DNA from: Auricularia sp. M13
Lineage: Eukaryota > Basidiomycota > Agaricomycetes > Auriculariales > Auriculariaceae
DNA: 64,000 nt
Reading direction: 5' to 3'
Assembly: GCA_037042915.1 (NCBI GenBank)
Contig: CM073202.1
Location: 372,001 to 436,000 of the forward strand
Positions 23,350 through 34,796 of this stretch are shown here, piece by piece (the stretch's first letter is position 1; the number at the start of each line of letters is the position of its first letter). Position numbers and translations under genes: made by a program. The notes under the pieces were generated by a model. The model had not been told where the DNA came from. It made no database searches and saw only the letters and a list, made by a program, of their open reading frames with translations.

Positions 23350-24153
23350 GCACAAGAACACGAGTCGCATCCCGTCTTCCGTCGGCACGCGTTCTCTTCC
23401 CGACGTGGGAGAGCGGGACGTTCTCGACGTCTAGGCACCTTTGGCACACCGTCTCGGCTTGTCCGTCCTCAAGCGCGAGCTGGAGGACGCCGCATTCCAG
23501 GAACTACACCCCGTGGAGCACTGCAAGATCACGCAGCTCATAGCCGAACGCCTGCCAAACTGGGACCGGTATCTGTCAGCAGTGCGCGAGCAAGCATTGA
23601 CGGTCTTACGCCATGCGAAGCTCGATGCGACGGTCCATGCACGCGTCAAGCGCCCTTACTCGATTTACCAAAAGATGAACGCCTTGGGCTATGGCTTCGG
23701 CGAAATACACGATCTCACCGGGATACGCATCCTTGTTGGAAGCGTACCCGAGTGTTATGTTTCCCTTGGCATCCTGCATAGCCATTGGTGTCTGGATGGT
23801 TCAAGGACTACATCGCCACGCCGAAGCCCAACCATTACCAGTCACTGCATTCTACTGTGACAGGACCGGAAGGGCAATTCCTAGAGATTCAGATCTGCAC
23901 ACACGCAATGCATCTGCGAGCCGAGCACGGCGTTGCCGCTCACTCGCAATACAAAGGCGAGGCGCACATCGTTGCGTCGGAGATGCCAGGTACCAAGGTG
24001 CACGCCGCGCTGTTACACAGGGTCAACGATTGGATCAAGGAGAATTAAGAAGAGAACTACCAGCGCACTCTCGACGCCGTCAAGCTCAAGCTCGAAGTTG
24101 TGGGTGAGGATGTGGTTGTAGTTACCTCAAACGGTCGACGCCTTAAGCTGTAA
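23350..24153 (+). pseudogene. Degenerate RelA/SpoT-type (p)ppGpp synthetase gene of bacterial type
   Basis: Pieces in changing frames follow the order of a long bacterial Rel protein. They are a faint end of the HD hydrolase domain near 23360-23430, then APLAHRLGLSVLKRELEDAA, the synthetase core ([63 protein letters not shown]), and the linker into the TGS domain (DVVVVTSNGRRLKL). The order and the VYQKM/AERxP-like phrases recall actinobacterial Rel. At least three stops or frame changes interrupt it, and the N-terminal hydrolase and C-terminal TGS/ACT parts are missing, so it cannot make a working enzyme. No fungal-type introns explain the breaks. The family makes or degrades the alarmone (p)ppGpp in bacteria and plastids. 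The likely explanation is an old horizontal transfer followed by decay. It lies about 210 bases before the sirtuin gene. Confidence 0.85.
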
Positions 24154-24365
24154 ACTTGTTACGCTGCTAATATGAGACCTGCTTGCATATGCATGAAGAA
24201 AAATGGCATTACGACAGTTTATCTACTCCTGAGATTACTTACCGACGAGACTTGACCGGCATGGCGATGATCGGAGATACGTGTTCTAATCTCCGCTATC
24301 GTCCCTTCCCCGACCGTCACTTCGCTCTGCGTGGTTTTCTAGCCCCACGCTACCCTTGAGCTCAG

Positions 24366-25422
24366 ATGCAAGACATAGAGCGTGCATCCAGCATAGGAAT
24401 GGAAAAATTTACTCAGGTCTTACGCTCATCCAAACACATCATTGCGGTGTGCGGTGCTGGCCTTTCGGCTGCTTCAGGTGTGTTATCGTCCAGCCTGACA
24501 CCATATGTCTACCCATCATGATGCGCCCCGTGAAACTTCCATAGGCATTCCCACATTCCGTGGCGCAGGTGGCTTATGGCGCAAGTACGACGCGATCAGC
24601 CTCGCAACACCAGAGGCTTTCGCTGAAGACCCTTCTCGCGTATGGCAATTCTACCACTATAGGCGCGAAAGGTATATTTAAACCGACCGTTTATGATTAC
24701 TTCTGATTAATTACCGTTCTCAGCGCGCTGAAGGCGCAACCCAACGCTGCACACCATGCTCTTGGCCAACTCACCCAAGTTGATATAAGGAAACAGCTCG
24801 CTCCAAACTGCACGTCCTTCAAGATTATAACCCAGAATGTTGATGGTCTTTCTCCTCGTGCCCACGCATCGCTGCCGAATCCTGAACAAGCCAACGACAA
24901 TACGTTCGAAATGCACGGCCGCGTGCACGACACCATATGCACGGTCTGTGGAAACCGCGACTACAACATCGACTCGCCGATTTGTCCCGCTCTTGCTGGC
25001 ACCGAGTTGCTGGTGGAAGAAGCGCACGAAGATAAGCACATTCCCGTCGAAGATTTACCAAGGTGCAAGAAAGACGGCTGTGGCGGGCTCCTCAGGCCAG
25101 GCGTTGTGTGGTTTGGCGAGGTTCCTCTTCGACTGGACGAGATTGACAGATACGTTCAGAATGCCGACTTGTGTCTTGTCGTTGGTACTTCTTCGACGGT
25201 GGGTAATATGCCCGCAAAGCTAGTCATCTAACTAAATAGTCTTCGTAGGTTTACCCAGCTGCTGGATACGCGAGCGAGGTGCTGGACAACGGTGGATCAG
25301 TGGCCGTCTTCAATATTGCCAGGTCAGATTGGGACGATGAGGCCGACTTCCTGTTTCTTGGGTCGTGCGAAGATTCGCTTCCTCGTGCGCTTGGAATATC
25401 TCCAGTTACCGCGGCTGCTTGA
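24366..25422 (+). CDS. SIRT5-like class III sirtuin, NAD-dependent lysine deacylase
   Basis: Four exons: 24366-24477, 24545-24671, 24724-25198 and 25249-25422, giving 295 residues. Sirtuin core motifs in order are [15 protein letters not shown] (30-44), TQNVDG, catalytic His in FEMHG, two zinc Cys pairs (CTVC and CKKDGC), PGVVWFGE, and [14 protein letters not shown]. The phrase FYHYRRE (about 73-79) carries the Tyr and Arg that in human SIRT5 (Tyr102 and Arg105) bind succinyl, malonyl and glutaryl groups, so a desuccinylase-type activity is likely. No strong mitochondrial presequence is evident, and a second Met at residue 12 is an alternative start. Class III sirtuins occur in bacteria, animals and some fungi but not in budding yeast. 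Introns show it is a settled fungal gene despite the neighbouring bacterial-type relic. Confidence 0.9.
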
Positions 25423-26045
25423 TGTTGGAGAATTAGTGCGTTTTTTTCCCTCAACTGGATAGATGTATTAGCTGTTTGTCGCAGGGCAGAGAATCAATAG
25501 ACAACGTTTATACGAACAAGTACCCGGCGCCTGCGCGCAAGATCACTCAGACGTAGTTATCACTGGCTGACGTGCGCGCATGATGCTAAGACAATTACCC
25601 CACAGTCCTCTCAAACAGCGTTTTCTTGACACTTGCTTTGTATCTCATCTCAAAGAATGTGCTGAGTCACGTTGATTTCCAGTCGTCCATCGTGCACATG
25701 AGACTCAGGCTGATGCCAAGGATAGATGAACCCGCGGGCATGCAAAAAGAGAAGGCAAAATTTTTACAGCAGCATGGGTACCAGTAGATTGAAATGCCTC
25801 AAGAAAACGACAGATCTGGCTACATCCTTCACCTGGTGATCTGTGCAAAGTCGCAAATGGTTAGAAGCCAGGCACGGATTTGCGGGGGATTTGCAACTTA
25901 CCCCACCTGTCAGCTTGAATGGACAGCAAAACAATGCCTCAGGGCAGCTGGCGCAAGTTAAAATATGAGATTATGTATATCTCACTTCTCATGTGCTAAT
26001 AGGTGTTAATGCTAGTTCTGGAAATAAAATCCAGGAGTATCAATC
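25423..26045. other. Intergenic region, sirtuin to hybrid kinase
   Basis: AT-richer sequence with no recognisable gene. It must hold the promoter of the histidine kinase. Confidence 0.5.
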
Positions 26046-29000
26046 ATGACGTCAGTTGCGGTTGCGGTACTTGCCGCATTTCCCCTCTTGCTTTCCGTCG
26101 TTTGCGTTTCATCGTCGCTGCCTCCGTCGCCGTACTCCGCCGTCGCCGTCGCCACCAGCCTCATGGCTCCCTCCGAGGTCATTGCCCGTGACACTGCATA
26201 CGACGAGAAGGGCAATGGGACCTCGTTGCCGCCTCCAGCGAGCGTGGGATCGTCCAGGAAGCGCCGGATTCCGTTGGTCAGAATTTCGTCGACGCCACTG
26301 CGGGTTCACTGGGCCAAAATCCGCCAGAAATTTGGCACAGCGAGCGCACCATCTGAGTCGGTATTAGATGGCAGTACAACGGAAGCCAGTTCAGCAGTGC
26401 GGCCCAACATCGGTCCGCCCGACGGTGGCCGAGACGGCGGCAAGCTCGACGAGGACCGCCCTGTCGACGTCGTCGTCGTCGACCGGGACTTCCATCTGAA
26501 CGGCACGGAGACGGCACCATCAACGACGGCAAGCAGGATGAGCACCGGAGCAGGCTCGCATCCCGCCAACGGTCATCCAACGGCAACGGGCACGGGCTCG
26601 CAAATATCACGCCAGCACTCGTTCTTCTCCCGCATAGTACCACGGAGCGCGCTGGCCGGCATCCGACACTTTTTCGACCCGGGCTGTGAGCTCCAGCCCA
26701 ACGTTGAGCGTCAGTACCAGAAGGAGCAATGGCATCTCTCAAAGCGGCTGGCTCTTATGTGCTCTCTGTTCTTCGTCGTCAACTGGGTCCTCGGCACGGC
26801 ATTCGTCCCACGCCCGCTCACCATTGCGGACAAGGTGTTCTACTACGGCGTCGGCCCCGTCATCAGCCTCCCGCTGCCGTTCCTCGTCGCCTGGAACTTC
26901 CCCAGGGACCATAACATCATCTACCAGGTCTACCTCGCGTTTGCCATCTGGAGCTGGTCCACCTACATGACCCTGTACATCAACCTGTGCGGCTTCTACC
27001 ACAACACCCACGCGTACTTCTCCTGCAACGGCAAAGACTTCCTCGGCTTGTTTTAGTGAGCAGCGGCTGCATTCAACATGCCGCGACGTTGCTAAGCACG
27101 TTTGTAGTTACACCACGGCATTACAAACGATCGGCTTGTTTGCGCTTTCGCAGAACCGCACAGGCGCCGTGATCAGCGCAGGCGGGTACCTCGTCGTCCT
27201 TCTGTCGGCCGTCGTGCCCCACAAGACGACGATGGCGCGCCAAAGCATCAACTTCGTCATATACCAAGTCTTCTTGATCTATGCCCACTACAAGAAAGAA
27301 AGTGTGAGTAGTGCTCCCACCCATGTTCTCGACTAGTTTTACTCTCACCTGGAGTGCATGTCGGCTAACGTTATTTCAGAGCGACCGTCGGCTGTACCAC
27401 ATGCGGGAGGAGCTCAAGAATCAATACCGCGCGACGCAGAAGGCTCAGGTCGCCGAGCGCAAGGCCGGCGACAGCAAACGGCGTCTGACCAGCTATATCT
27501 TTCATGAAGTCCGCGTACCGCTGAACACGGCCATGCTTGCGACGCAGAATATCGAGGCCGGCGGTGCTGTACCCCGGGCGCACGAAATCGAGTTCCATGC
27601 GCTCCAAGGCAGTCTCGGAATGATGTCGAAGGGTAAGCGTTTACTTTTATATATTCTACAATCGTGATCGCGGGGCCCGGACGGCTTTATCAGAGGCGGA
27701 ATGCTCGACAGGTCGTAGCGAGCGCCGCTTCACCATCCTTTCGCCACCGTTTCACGTGTGAAATGCCTCATCCCCGTCCCTTTATGTCCTTATGCATTTA
27801 TTGACAGTCTGCTGACATACGCATTTAACAGTGCTTAATGACGTGCTGGACTTCAATCGCATGGACGCCGGGCGGTTCGAATCCGTCGCGCGCCCTTATG
27901 CGCTGCATCCCGTGCTTCAGAGCATGTTTGCGCCGCTCAAGCTCGCGGCAGAGTCCAAAGGACTCGAGGCGCATCTGGATCTTGACCCGCGCATTGACCT
28001 CATCGCGCGCGAGTCGAGCAGCGAGATCAAGAGGGCTGATGGCGACCCAGAGGTGTGTTCAGTTTACAGCTTATGGGATATAACCGTCTAACTGCTACGT
28101 AGTCCCTGGGCGTGGACGAGACGGGGGCAGGCATCGTCATTGGCGACGAGATGCGTTTGAGGCAAATCGTGACGAACTTAACGAGGCAAGTTCTCCCCTT
28201 CGTTCGTGGTTTCGTTTGCTAAAACTGCCAACAGTAACGCGACGAAATTTACGCCACCGGGTGGACGGATAGCCCTGGTTACGCGGCTGGTACATCCCGC
28301 CGAGGGCAGTCTCGCAGGGACGCAGCGGAAGATGGTGGTGCGGATCGAGGTGCAGGATACGGGCGTGGGCATCCGGCAGCGCGACCTGGCCGACGGTGGT
28401 CGTCGCCTGTTCTCGCCGTACGTCCAGACGGAGATTGGGCGCGTACAGGGCGGCAAGGGCTCCGGCCTCGGCCTCGCGCTTGTGCGCCACATCGTCCGGC
28501 TGTCGCATGGCCGGCTCGGCGTGCGCAGCAAGGTTGGCGAGGGGAGCACATTCTGGGTCGAGCTCGCGCTCGGCGTGGGCGTGCACCCTGACAATGCGGC
28601 CGCAATGATGAAGGGCGAGAATGGCGACGGTGGACGGACGAGCGACGGCGGCAACACGATGAGCGACGGCAGTACTGGCGGCATGCTCTTCAATGTCACG
28701 AAGCAGAATGTTGCGGGTGGGCGGCTGGCCTCTTCGGGCGTCGCGGAGTTCGAGCGGGCGATGTTGGCGCGGAGGCCTGATCCTGTACTTGCTGGTGGGC
28801 CCGTTCCTGTCTGCGCAGGGCTTCGACTGACCGAAGCTGTTTGAACACCAGACCCGCCACATGGAGTTGGACGAGCAACCTCGAGACGCTCGTCAGCGAG
28901 ACACAACTCTTACGACAGGACCAATTCCCATGATAGAGCATCACCCATGTCTGGTCCGTATTGCTTCACGCGAATTGACCTCCCGCTCATGCATATCTGT

Positions 29001-30123
29001 CTTTGCAGGTTTCTCTGGCGCAACAATGATACCGCAGCGTTCCGTGCCTGCGTCGCCGTCGGAAGAAAGTGTGTAGTTGAAACTAATTTACGCAACTGTG
29101 AGCTAACCCTACTCACAGTGAGCTCGTCGATGTCCATGCGCTCAGTCCTGCCGCCCTCTCTGGGCCCGATACCACCACCGAGCACGGTGGAGCCGCCTCC
29201 GTTGCACGACTTGACGCCATTGCGGCATTCAGTGTCGCCCGGGTTTACGTTCACACTTCCTTCGCCTCCCGCTCCTGGCAGTCCGCCACCGCCGCCGCCC
29301 CAACCGCGGTCAGCATTGCCTACTCCGGAGTCCATGCCACCGGGAAGCGGTGGTGCCAGCCCAGTCAGCACATCGCCGTTCATCCCGCCCGTTCCAGCAT
29401 CCCCTCCGCCTCCGTCTGCGCCATCGCAGTCCCCGTCACCGCCTGGCCTGGCTATGACCGCTACTGGCATGGGGTCAGGCTCGCCCAACGACAATCGGCT
29501 GCGTGTGCTGGTGGTGGATGACGATGGTCTTACGCGCCGCCTGATGGGTCGTATGCTCGCCAGGCTTGGCTGTGTGGTGGACACGGCCGAGCACGGGCAG
29601 CAGGCACTCGAAATGCTACTGGCGGACCCGCCGCCTGGGGCGGAGCCGTACGCCGTCACGTTCTTAGATAACCAGATGGTGTGTGCTTTCTTTTTGTGTA
29701 TGGGGTGCGCTGGTGACTGACGAGTACGCGTGCAGCATGTCATGTCCGGCCTGGAGATGATTGCACGTCTGAGGGCACTCGGGCGACACGATTTCGTTGT
29801 CGGCGTCACGGGGAATGCTCTTCTGTCAGATCAGGAGGAGTACATCGGCGCGGGTGTAGACCAGTGCGTTACATTGCATGCAACGCTGTCTGGTGCTGAC
29901 AAGCCGATGTTATAGCGTGCTGACGAAACCGGTCATTGAGCATAGCTTGCTCACCATGCTTGGTATTGCGCGCGAGCGCAGGCAACAGCTTCGCAGGAGC
30001 CGACGGTCCGAAGCAGACGTGAAGACGGCGGAATCCAACGCGAAGCAAGCTGTGGACTCTTCGCAGTCGCCGCAAGGACAGCAACAAAACGGCGGCGAAG
30101 CGCACGTCAAGGCAATAGCATAG
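26046..30123 (+). CDS. Membrane-bound hybrid histidine kinase with C-terminal receiver
   Basis: Ten exons: 26046-27055, 27108-27303, 27380-27632, 27832-28052, 28103-28185, 28235-28794, 29009-29068, 29119-29678, 29736-29863 and 29916-30123, about 1,092 residues. A hydrophobic start and a disordered basic stretch precede about six membrane helices (roughly 234-400). Then come the HisKA box FHEVRVPLNT with His444, the ATPase with N-box NLTSNATKF, G1 DTGVGI and G2 GKGSGLGLAL, and a proline-rich linker of over 100 residues. The receiver has VLVVDDD, phosphoacceptor Asp in FLDNQM (about 978) and VLTKPV. All catalytic residues are present. Such kinases pass phosphate by way of Ypd1 to Ssk1 or Skn7. 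No PAS, GAF or HAMP domain is visible, so the membrane part is probably the sensor. Intron 5 uses a GC donor (AG/GCAAGT). The junction around exon 7 is the least certain part. Confidence 0.88.
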
Positions 30124-30499
30124 TATTGTCTTCGCTCGTCGTTCCGCTTTCTTTTTTGATTATATTATCACCTCTTGCTCTCGCTCCTCCCTTGCATTGC
30201 TTGTTTGCTCTCGTCATCCATCCATCCATCCTCATGATCACGCTGGTTTATCATTGGCATTGTTTGTTTTTATTCGGGCATAGTATACACGCTCCCTCGC
30301 ATCCGTGGCACCCCTAGTAGTACGTAGAAGCATTGTTCGTCGTAGCAGTAGTTGTTGCATCAATCACATCGTCGCTCTACTTATAATATGTCTCAGAGAA
30401 TATCTCACCTAAAACGTTCTTTATTTTAACGCCGTTGTACCCGCTCGTCGCAAAGACTTTGCGAGGCTATACGCGTCGAATTCGAATGGCCTCCGATTC
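30124..30499. other. Intergenic region, kinase to HTD2
   Basis: C/T-rich 3' flank of the kinase gene. An ATG at 30487 in another frame opens a 31-codon frame that overlaps the HTD2 start and could act as an upstream ORF if included in its mRNA. Confidence 0.4.
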
Positions 30500-31935
30500 A
30501 TGGGGACCTGCGGCGGGGAATGCCGATCTCTCAAATGTCAAATGGCATTTCGACCGTCAGCATGCAGGCTACAACGCCTGACCGAGGCGCAGTTAGAGGA
30601 GGCGCGTGCCTATATGGCAGCCCTACCTAAAATGCCGCTCGAACACCGCACGACCATGATCTTGCGTCCTTCACGCGTGCGCACGCGAATGTTGGAGCAC
30701 CTGCTCAACCCGTTGAGCCCTAAGCCAGTACCTACGCTGGGCTCTGGCATCCACTGGCTGTTTCACGTCGACCCTCCCGATACTGGTCCGTGGAGCATGC
30801 TGCCCAGCGGTTCCCCACGCCGTGTTTCTATGAGTCTGGCGCACGAAGGCCTTGGTGTCCTCCCGTCTGCGTTCACCGACCGCGTTTGGGCTGGAGGGAA
30901 GCTCACGTGGAACCTTGGACCTCGACGACGGCGGCGAGAATTCGTCCAGCAGTTTCGTGTTACGGAAGGCGTCGACGCATTGACTGCGAAAGATTTGGAC
31001 GGCGAGCGTCCAATGCTAAAACTGCAACGGCGATTCTCGTATGCCATCAATTGTCGCGGGTATCGACCATTGCTCGTGGAGGAGCGTATCCACGCGTTTA
31101 TGCCGGAAGTTGAACACGCTTCGCGGAGAGTACGACCTGGTATGTTATTAGACGATGTTGAAATGACACTGAGTGCCATCTAGTGACGGACCTGCCCGTT
31201 TCGCATGCATCCGCCCAGTTTACACCGGACGCGATAACGTTGTTCAACTACTCTGCAGCCACGCAGAACCCGCATCGAATACATTATGACTTCAAGTTTG
31301 CTCGCAGCCTGGGATTCGAAGGTTCGTGAATGACTTTTGCGCAACGTTGAAACCGAATACGTATAGATGTCGTTGTGCATGGTCCCTTGACTGCGACGTT
31401 GCTGATTCACTTCCTGCGCGCAAAAAGACCATTCGACCTCGACATTCATTCGTTCAGCTATCGCGCGCTGAACTCTGTATACGTGGACCGACCCCTTACA
31501 CTGCACGTGTCCTACCGCGATCCACCAGCGGACATGGGCCCCGTCTTCGACCCACCCGCACCGGATAGCGACGCGGACGCAGGGCTGCCGTTCTTGGACG
31601 TCGGGCCCGTGGATCGGCTGGTCGCTGCGAAGGAGGAGCGTTGGCATGATGAATTTCATGCGAAGAGGAGCGGGATATCCACCCAGTCCGAGGACACAGT
31701 GTTTTCCAAGATGAGGAAGTTCCAGGGTTATACGGTCGGGAAGATTGCAGAGCTCTGGGCCCAAGACTCGGACGGCGTCGTCGCCATGCGTGCGACGGCT
31801 CTGCTCGTGTTTGCGCCACCGCAGAGACTTGACGGCTTTCCGCCGCGGCCTATCGCAGAGCGCAAGCACGAAGTCGCGGCCAAAGGCGACCTTCCCGAGC
31901 AATTGAGGACGGCGCTGCACGACGATAGGTGGTGA
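30500..31935 (+). CDS. HTD2: 3-hydroxyacyl-thioester dehydratase, HTD2/MaoC type
   Basis: Three exons: 30500-31139, 31184-31321 and 31367-31935, giving 448 residues. An in-frame ATG at 30542 would give a basic N-terminus (MAFRPSACRLQRL) that looks like a mitochondrial presequence. The hot-dog-fold hydratase motif is clear: FNYSAATQNPHRIHYDFKFA then DVVVHGPLTATLLIHFL, with the Asp and His expected at the active site. Known role of Htd2: the dehydratase step of mitochondrial type II fatty acid synthesis, which feeds lipoic acid production. At 448 residues it is longer than yeast Htd2 (280), with an N-terminal hot-dog-like half as in other large fungal members; a related C4-CoA hydratase role cannot be excluded. 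Confidence 0.85.
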
Positions 31936-32572
31936 TTCATTGGTTTACTAGGACTGGTCGCTGGATGTACGTAGATTGGTCCTTGTGCTGAATACCAAGG
32001 CTGAAGTCCGCATGAGCACATCACGGGTCGAGAAGTTATTGCCGCCCGAAGGACGAGGGCATTGCGTCGCGGACCTTGAGGTGTCCGAGGACCGTCCAGA
32101 GAAGTTGGCCATAGCTCAGGATCCCACCACGCGTCAGCGCGACGATCGAGCCGGCGGAAATCAAGCGGTGAGTCCCTTCCCTACGAGGATGCTTCTACGT
32201 GGTGCGATGACTAAAGAGGCTGAACGCGCGAGCAGCGTCTGCGGAATTCTCCGGATCTTCTTCGAACAAAAGAAAAATGCAACGTGCCGGGTTCTCGGCC
32301 GCGGAGCGAACCGTCATCATATAAGTGCGGTTCGGACCGGCCAAAGCTTTGCCTCTTGTCTTTGCCCTCCCACCATCTCACCCAGGTCGTCAGACGGGGT
32401 TTCGTCGTTGTGCGCAGAGCATCGCCCCGATTACCGCCCACGCAACGCGCCCGCCCCCACGTTCACATACCTCTTAACTACCTCCCCACCACGAGTGTAC
32501 TGTACGTCGAGCCCCCGCGAGCTCGGACGCGTTCACCACCGCGTGTGTATTGTGCGCTGACCACTGCAATAG
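31936..32572. other. Intergenic region, HTD2 to F-box A
   Basis: No gene seen. The right half is the F-box A promoter and 5' leader; bases 32310-32430 resemble the upstream region of F-box B. Confidence 0.55.
32310..32430 (+). promoter_or_regulatory. F-box A promoter/leader block shared with F-box B
   Basis: Contains ATCATATAAG, a TATA-like box, then GTTCGGACCGG, CACCATCTCACCCAGGTC and GCGCAGAGCATC. The same phrases in the same order, with substitutions, lie upstream of F-box B at about 45330-45460 on the minus strand, so promoter and gene were duplicated together. Confidence 0.7.
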
Positions 32573-33645
32573 ATGGCCGGCTTCACTGACCTGCAAGATG
32601 AATTGCTCGCTCACATCTGTACATTCCTCGCCCTGAGTGACCTCGCCGCACTGGCGCTAACGGCCAAGGGATTCAACCACGAGGCCGAGCGACAGCTCTA
32701 CCGCCACATAGACCTCTACTGCGGACCGAACGACTTGGTCCGCACCCTCGGCAGCCTCTTCGTGCAGGGACGCCGTCGCTACCGCTATGTCCGGACCCTT
32801 TCCGTCGTCCTCGACGGCCGGCCAAGGCAGGTCCTCGCGGACGCTATCAACTATATCAAGAACACCACGGCCCTGAGCCTCTATACCAACGTGCCGACGC
32901 CATGCGAGGGCGTGAGGACCCTTCCGCCCAACCTCACGTCGCTGAACATCTGCTGGCATTTCTTCCGCCGCGAGCAGTTCTTTGAGCTGCTGGGCACCGT
33001 CCCGCAGCTGGAGCACCTTGCCGTGATGGACTGGCCGCAGGGGGAAACCGACGACCTCACCCCCGCCGGCGCCTTGCCCGCCCTTCGCTCCATCTGCGGC
33101 TCCGTTTTCATGCTGCTCGCGCTTCTCCCCCCTCGCGACACCATCACTTCGGTCAAGATACGGTCCGACTACGTGTGGACGCCCGTTATGGACGCGCTCA
33201 CCGGCAAACCTATCATCGAGCTCGAGGTGCCCTTCGAGACGAGCACAGTCGAGGGCATCTGCGCGGCGATCCCCAATGTCGAAACGCTGTGCTTTTCGGA
33301 GATTTTCAAGGATGATTTTGAACGGGTGAGTGCCCACCCCAACATGTCGCGAGCCTCCGTCTTACATTGATGCAGTGGCTCGAGGGCCGCTTCCCCGACG
33401 GCTTCCACAAGCTCAAGAAGCTCCGTGCGCTTACACTCCACTTCGAGCTGATCAGAGGCTACGACTTCATCGCACCCGGGTCCGCCGCTGCGCTCCGCGC
33501 CGTGCTCCAGCCCATCTTGCCCAAGTTGGAGAGCGTCACTTTTTTCAGCCACATAGTGAGTTTGGTCAGCGACCATTGTCGTGCCACAGACGCTGACTCG
33601 TTCGTCCAGCCTTTCTGGGGCCAAGAACACATGCAAAGCGGGTGA
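32573..33645 (+). CDS. F-box protein, copy A of an inverted paralogue pair
   Basis: Three exons: 32573-33325, 33376-33555 and 33610-33645, giving 322 residues. The F-box is at residues 1-45 (FTDLQDELLAHICTFLALSD, LAALALTAKGFNHEAERQLY). Leucine-rich text follows (VPTPCEGVRTLPPNLTSLNI, LPALRSICGS). It shares exon boundaries and most of its length with F-box B at 44079-45206 on the opposite strand, including the phrases VPTPCEGV, AGALPALRSICGS and VKIRSDYV. Presumed role: substrate receptor of an SCF ubiquitin ligase, target unknown. The short last exon (PFWGQEHMQSG) differs from copy B. Confidence 0.85.
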
Positions 33646-34796
33646 AGCTGTTTTGCGTTGTCCCCCCGGCGGGAGCGTGCGCACTGTCTCGTCCTGAGGC
33701 CATCTCTACGACCTTCATCTATGCCCTTCATCGTCCACACATCTTACGCTGTCTCGTTTACCATTTCCCTGCTTCTTTGCCCTCGCACTCGCGCTCATTT
33801 CACCTGCCGCTCTCCGGGTTCCCATCTATACACTACATCTCCTCCACTGCTGTCCTATACGCTTCCCTGCTGTCCATATTGTCCTCTCGCGCTGTCATCG
33901 TCCACTATGTCTCGCCATCTATCTCTTTCCTGTTCTCTTTGCTCAACACTGTCTCGATCACATCGCTCTCCTCTTTGTTCCACCCCTATGATCTGCAATA
34001 TGTAGACTCTATCCCCTCCCACTCCTCATCATGTATGCGCTCGATGGATCGGATATAAACCATTCAACCCATGTTTTGGCGTCGTGAGAATAACATCCGG
34101 CATTCCCGTGATGAGTCGCCGCCACAGTTCCTTCTCGTCGACGAGGGGCAGCGGTAGCTCGTAACCCTACTTTACGACGTCGACCTCTGTTATACCCTGG
34201 ACCTTTCTGTGCATTTCCTTCATTCATTCCTCTTAGAAGCCCGGCCGCGTGCATTTGCCAGCGCAAGCAGTGCCACCTGCCCTGAGAGATCAGCGTCCAA
34301 TGTGACCGGCCAGGCACAAACTGGGTGCACGCGACCTCGCGCGGCGTGCGTCAGAAGACGATCGGTGCATCGCTGCAAAAATGGATGCGAACTACGAGTA
34401 CGTTTCAGGCCAGGAAAGAGGCAGTCTAAATAGGCGTCAAGACGCGTTAGTCCTGCACAGCGAGCCTCTGAGAAGACAACAAGCCTTCGCTGCATGCAGG
34501 AACATGCACTGGATGCAGCGAGTTTGACTGCAATATGTACGCCGTTCCCAGAGGAACCTCAGATTTCGAAGAAATTGGGTGCTGAACATCCAGTTGAGGT
34601 CGGCCTCGACCCGGCGGACCGGCAGCCGGCAAAGTGCCGCCAAGCCTGCAGCTGGAGACGGGCTACGTCATACCCAGCTCCCGCCTCTTTCACCGATTTA
34701 CAGCTTGATTCCAACGGGCCTGCCACTGCGCGCGCACCGGCGCATACCTTGGCCAGCTTTGCACAGGGATACACGTCTGTAGCACGCCCGACGCCA
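33646..34796. other. Intergenic region, F-box A to HOG1
   Basis: Strongly C/T-rich from about 33650 to 34030, then mixed. A TATA-like GGATATAAACC lies near 34052, too far from HOG1 for a usual core promoter unless the leader is long. No gene recognised. Confidence 0.5.

Noticed and set aside
23350-24153. Functional fungal Rel gene whose breaks are introns
   Set aside because: The breaks lack GT-AG signals of suitable length, and the essential N- and C-terminal parts are absent nearby.
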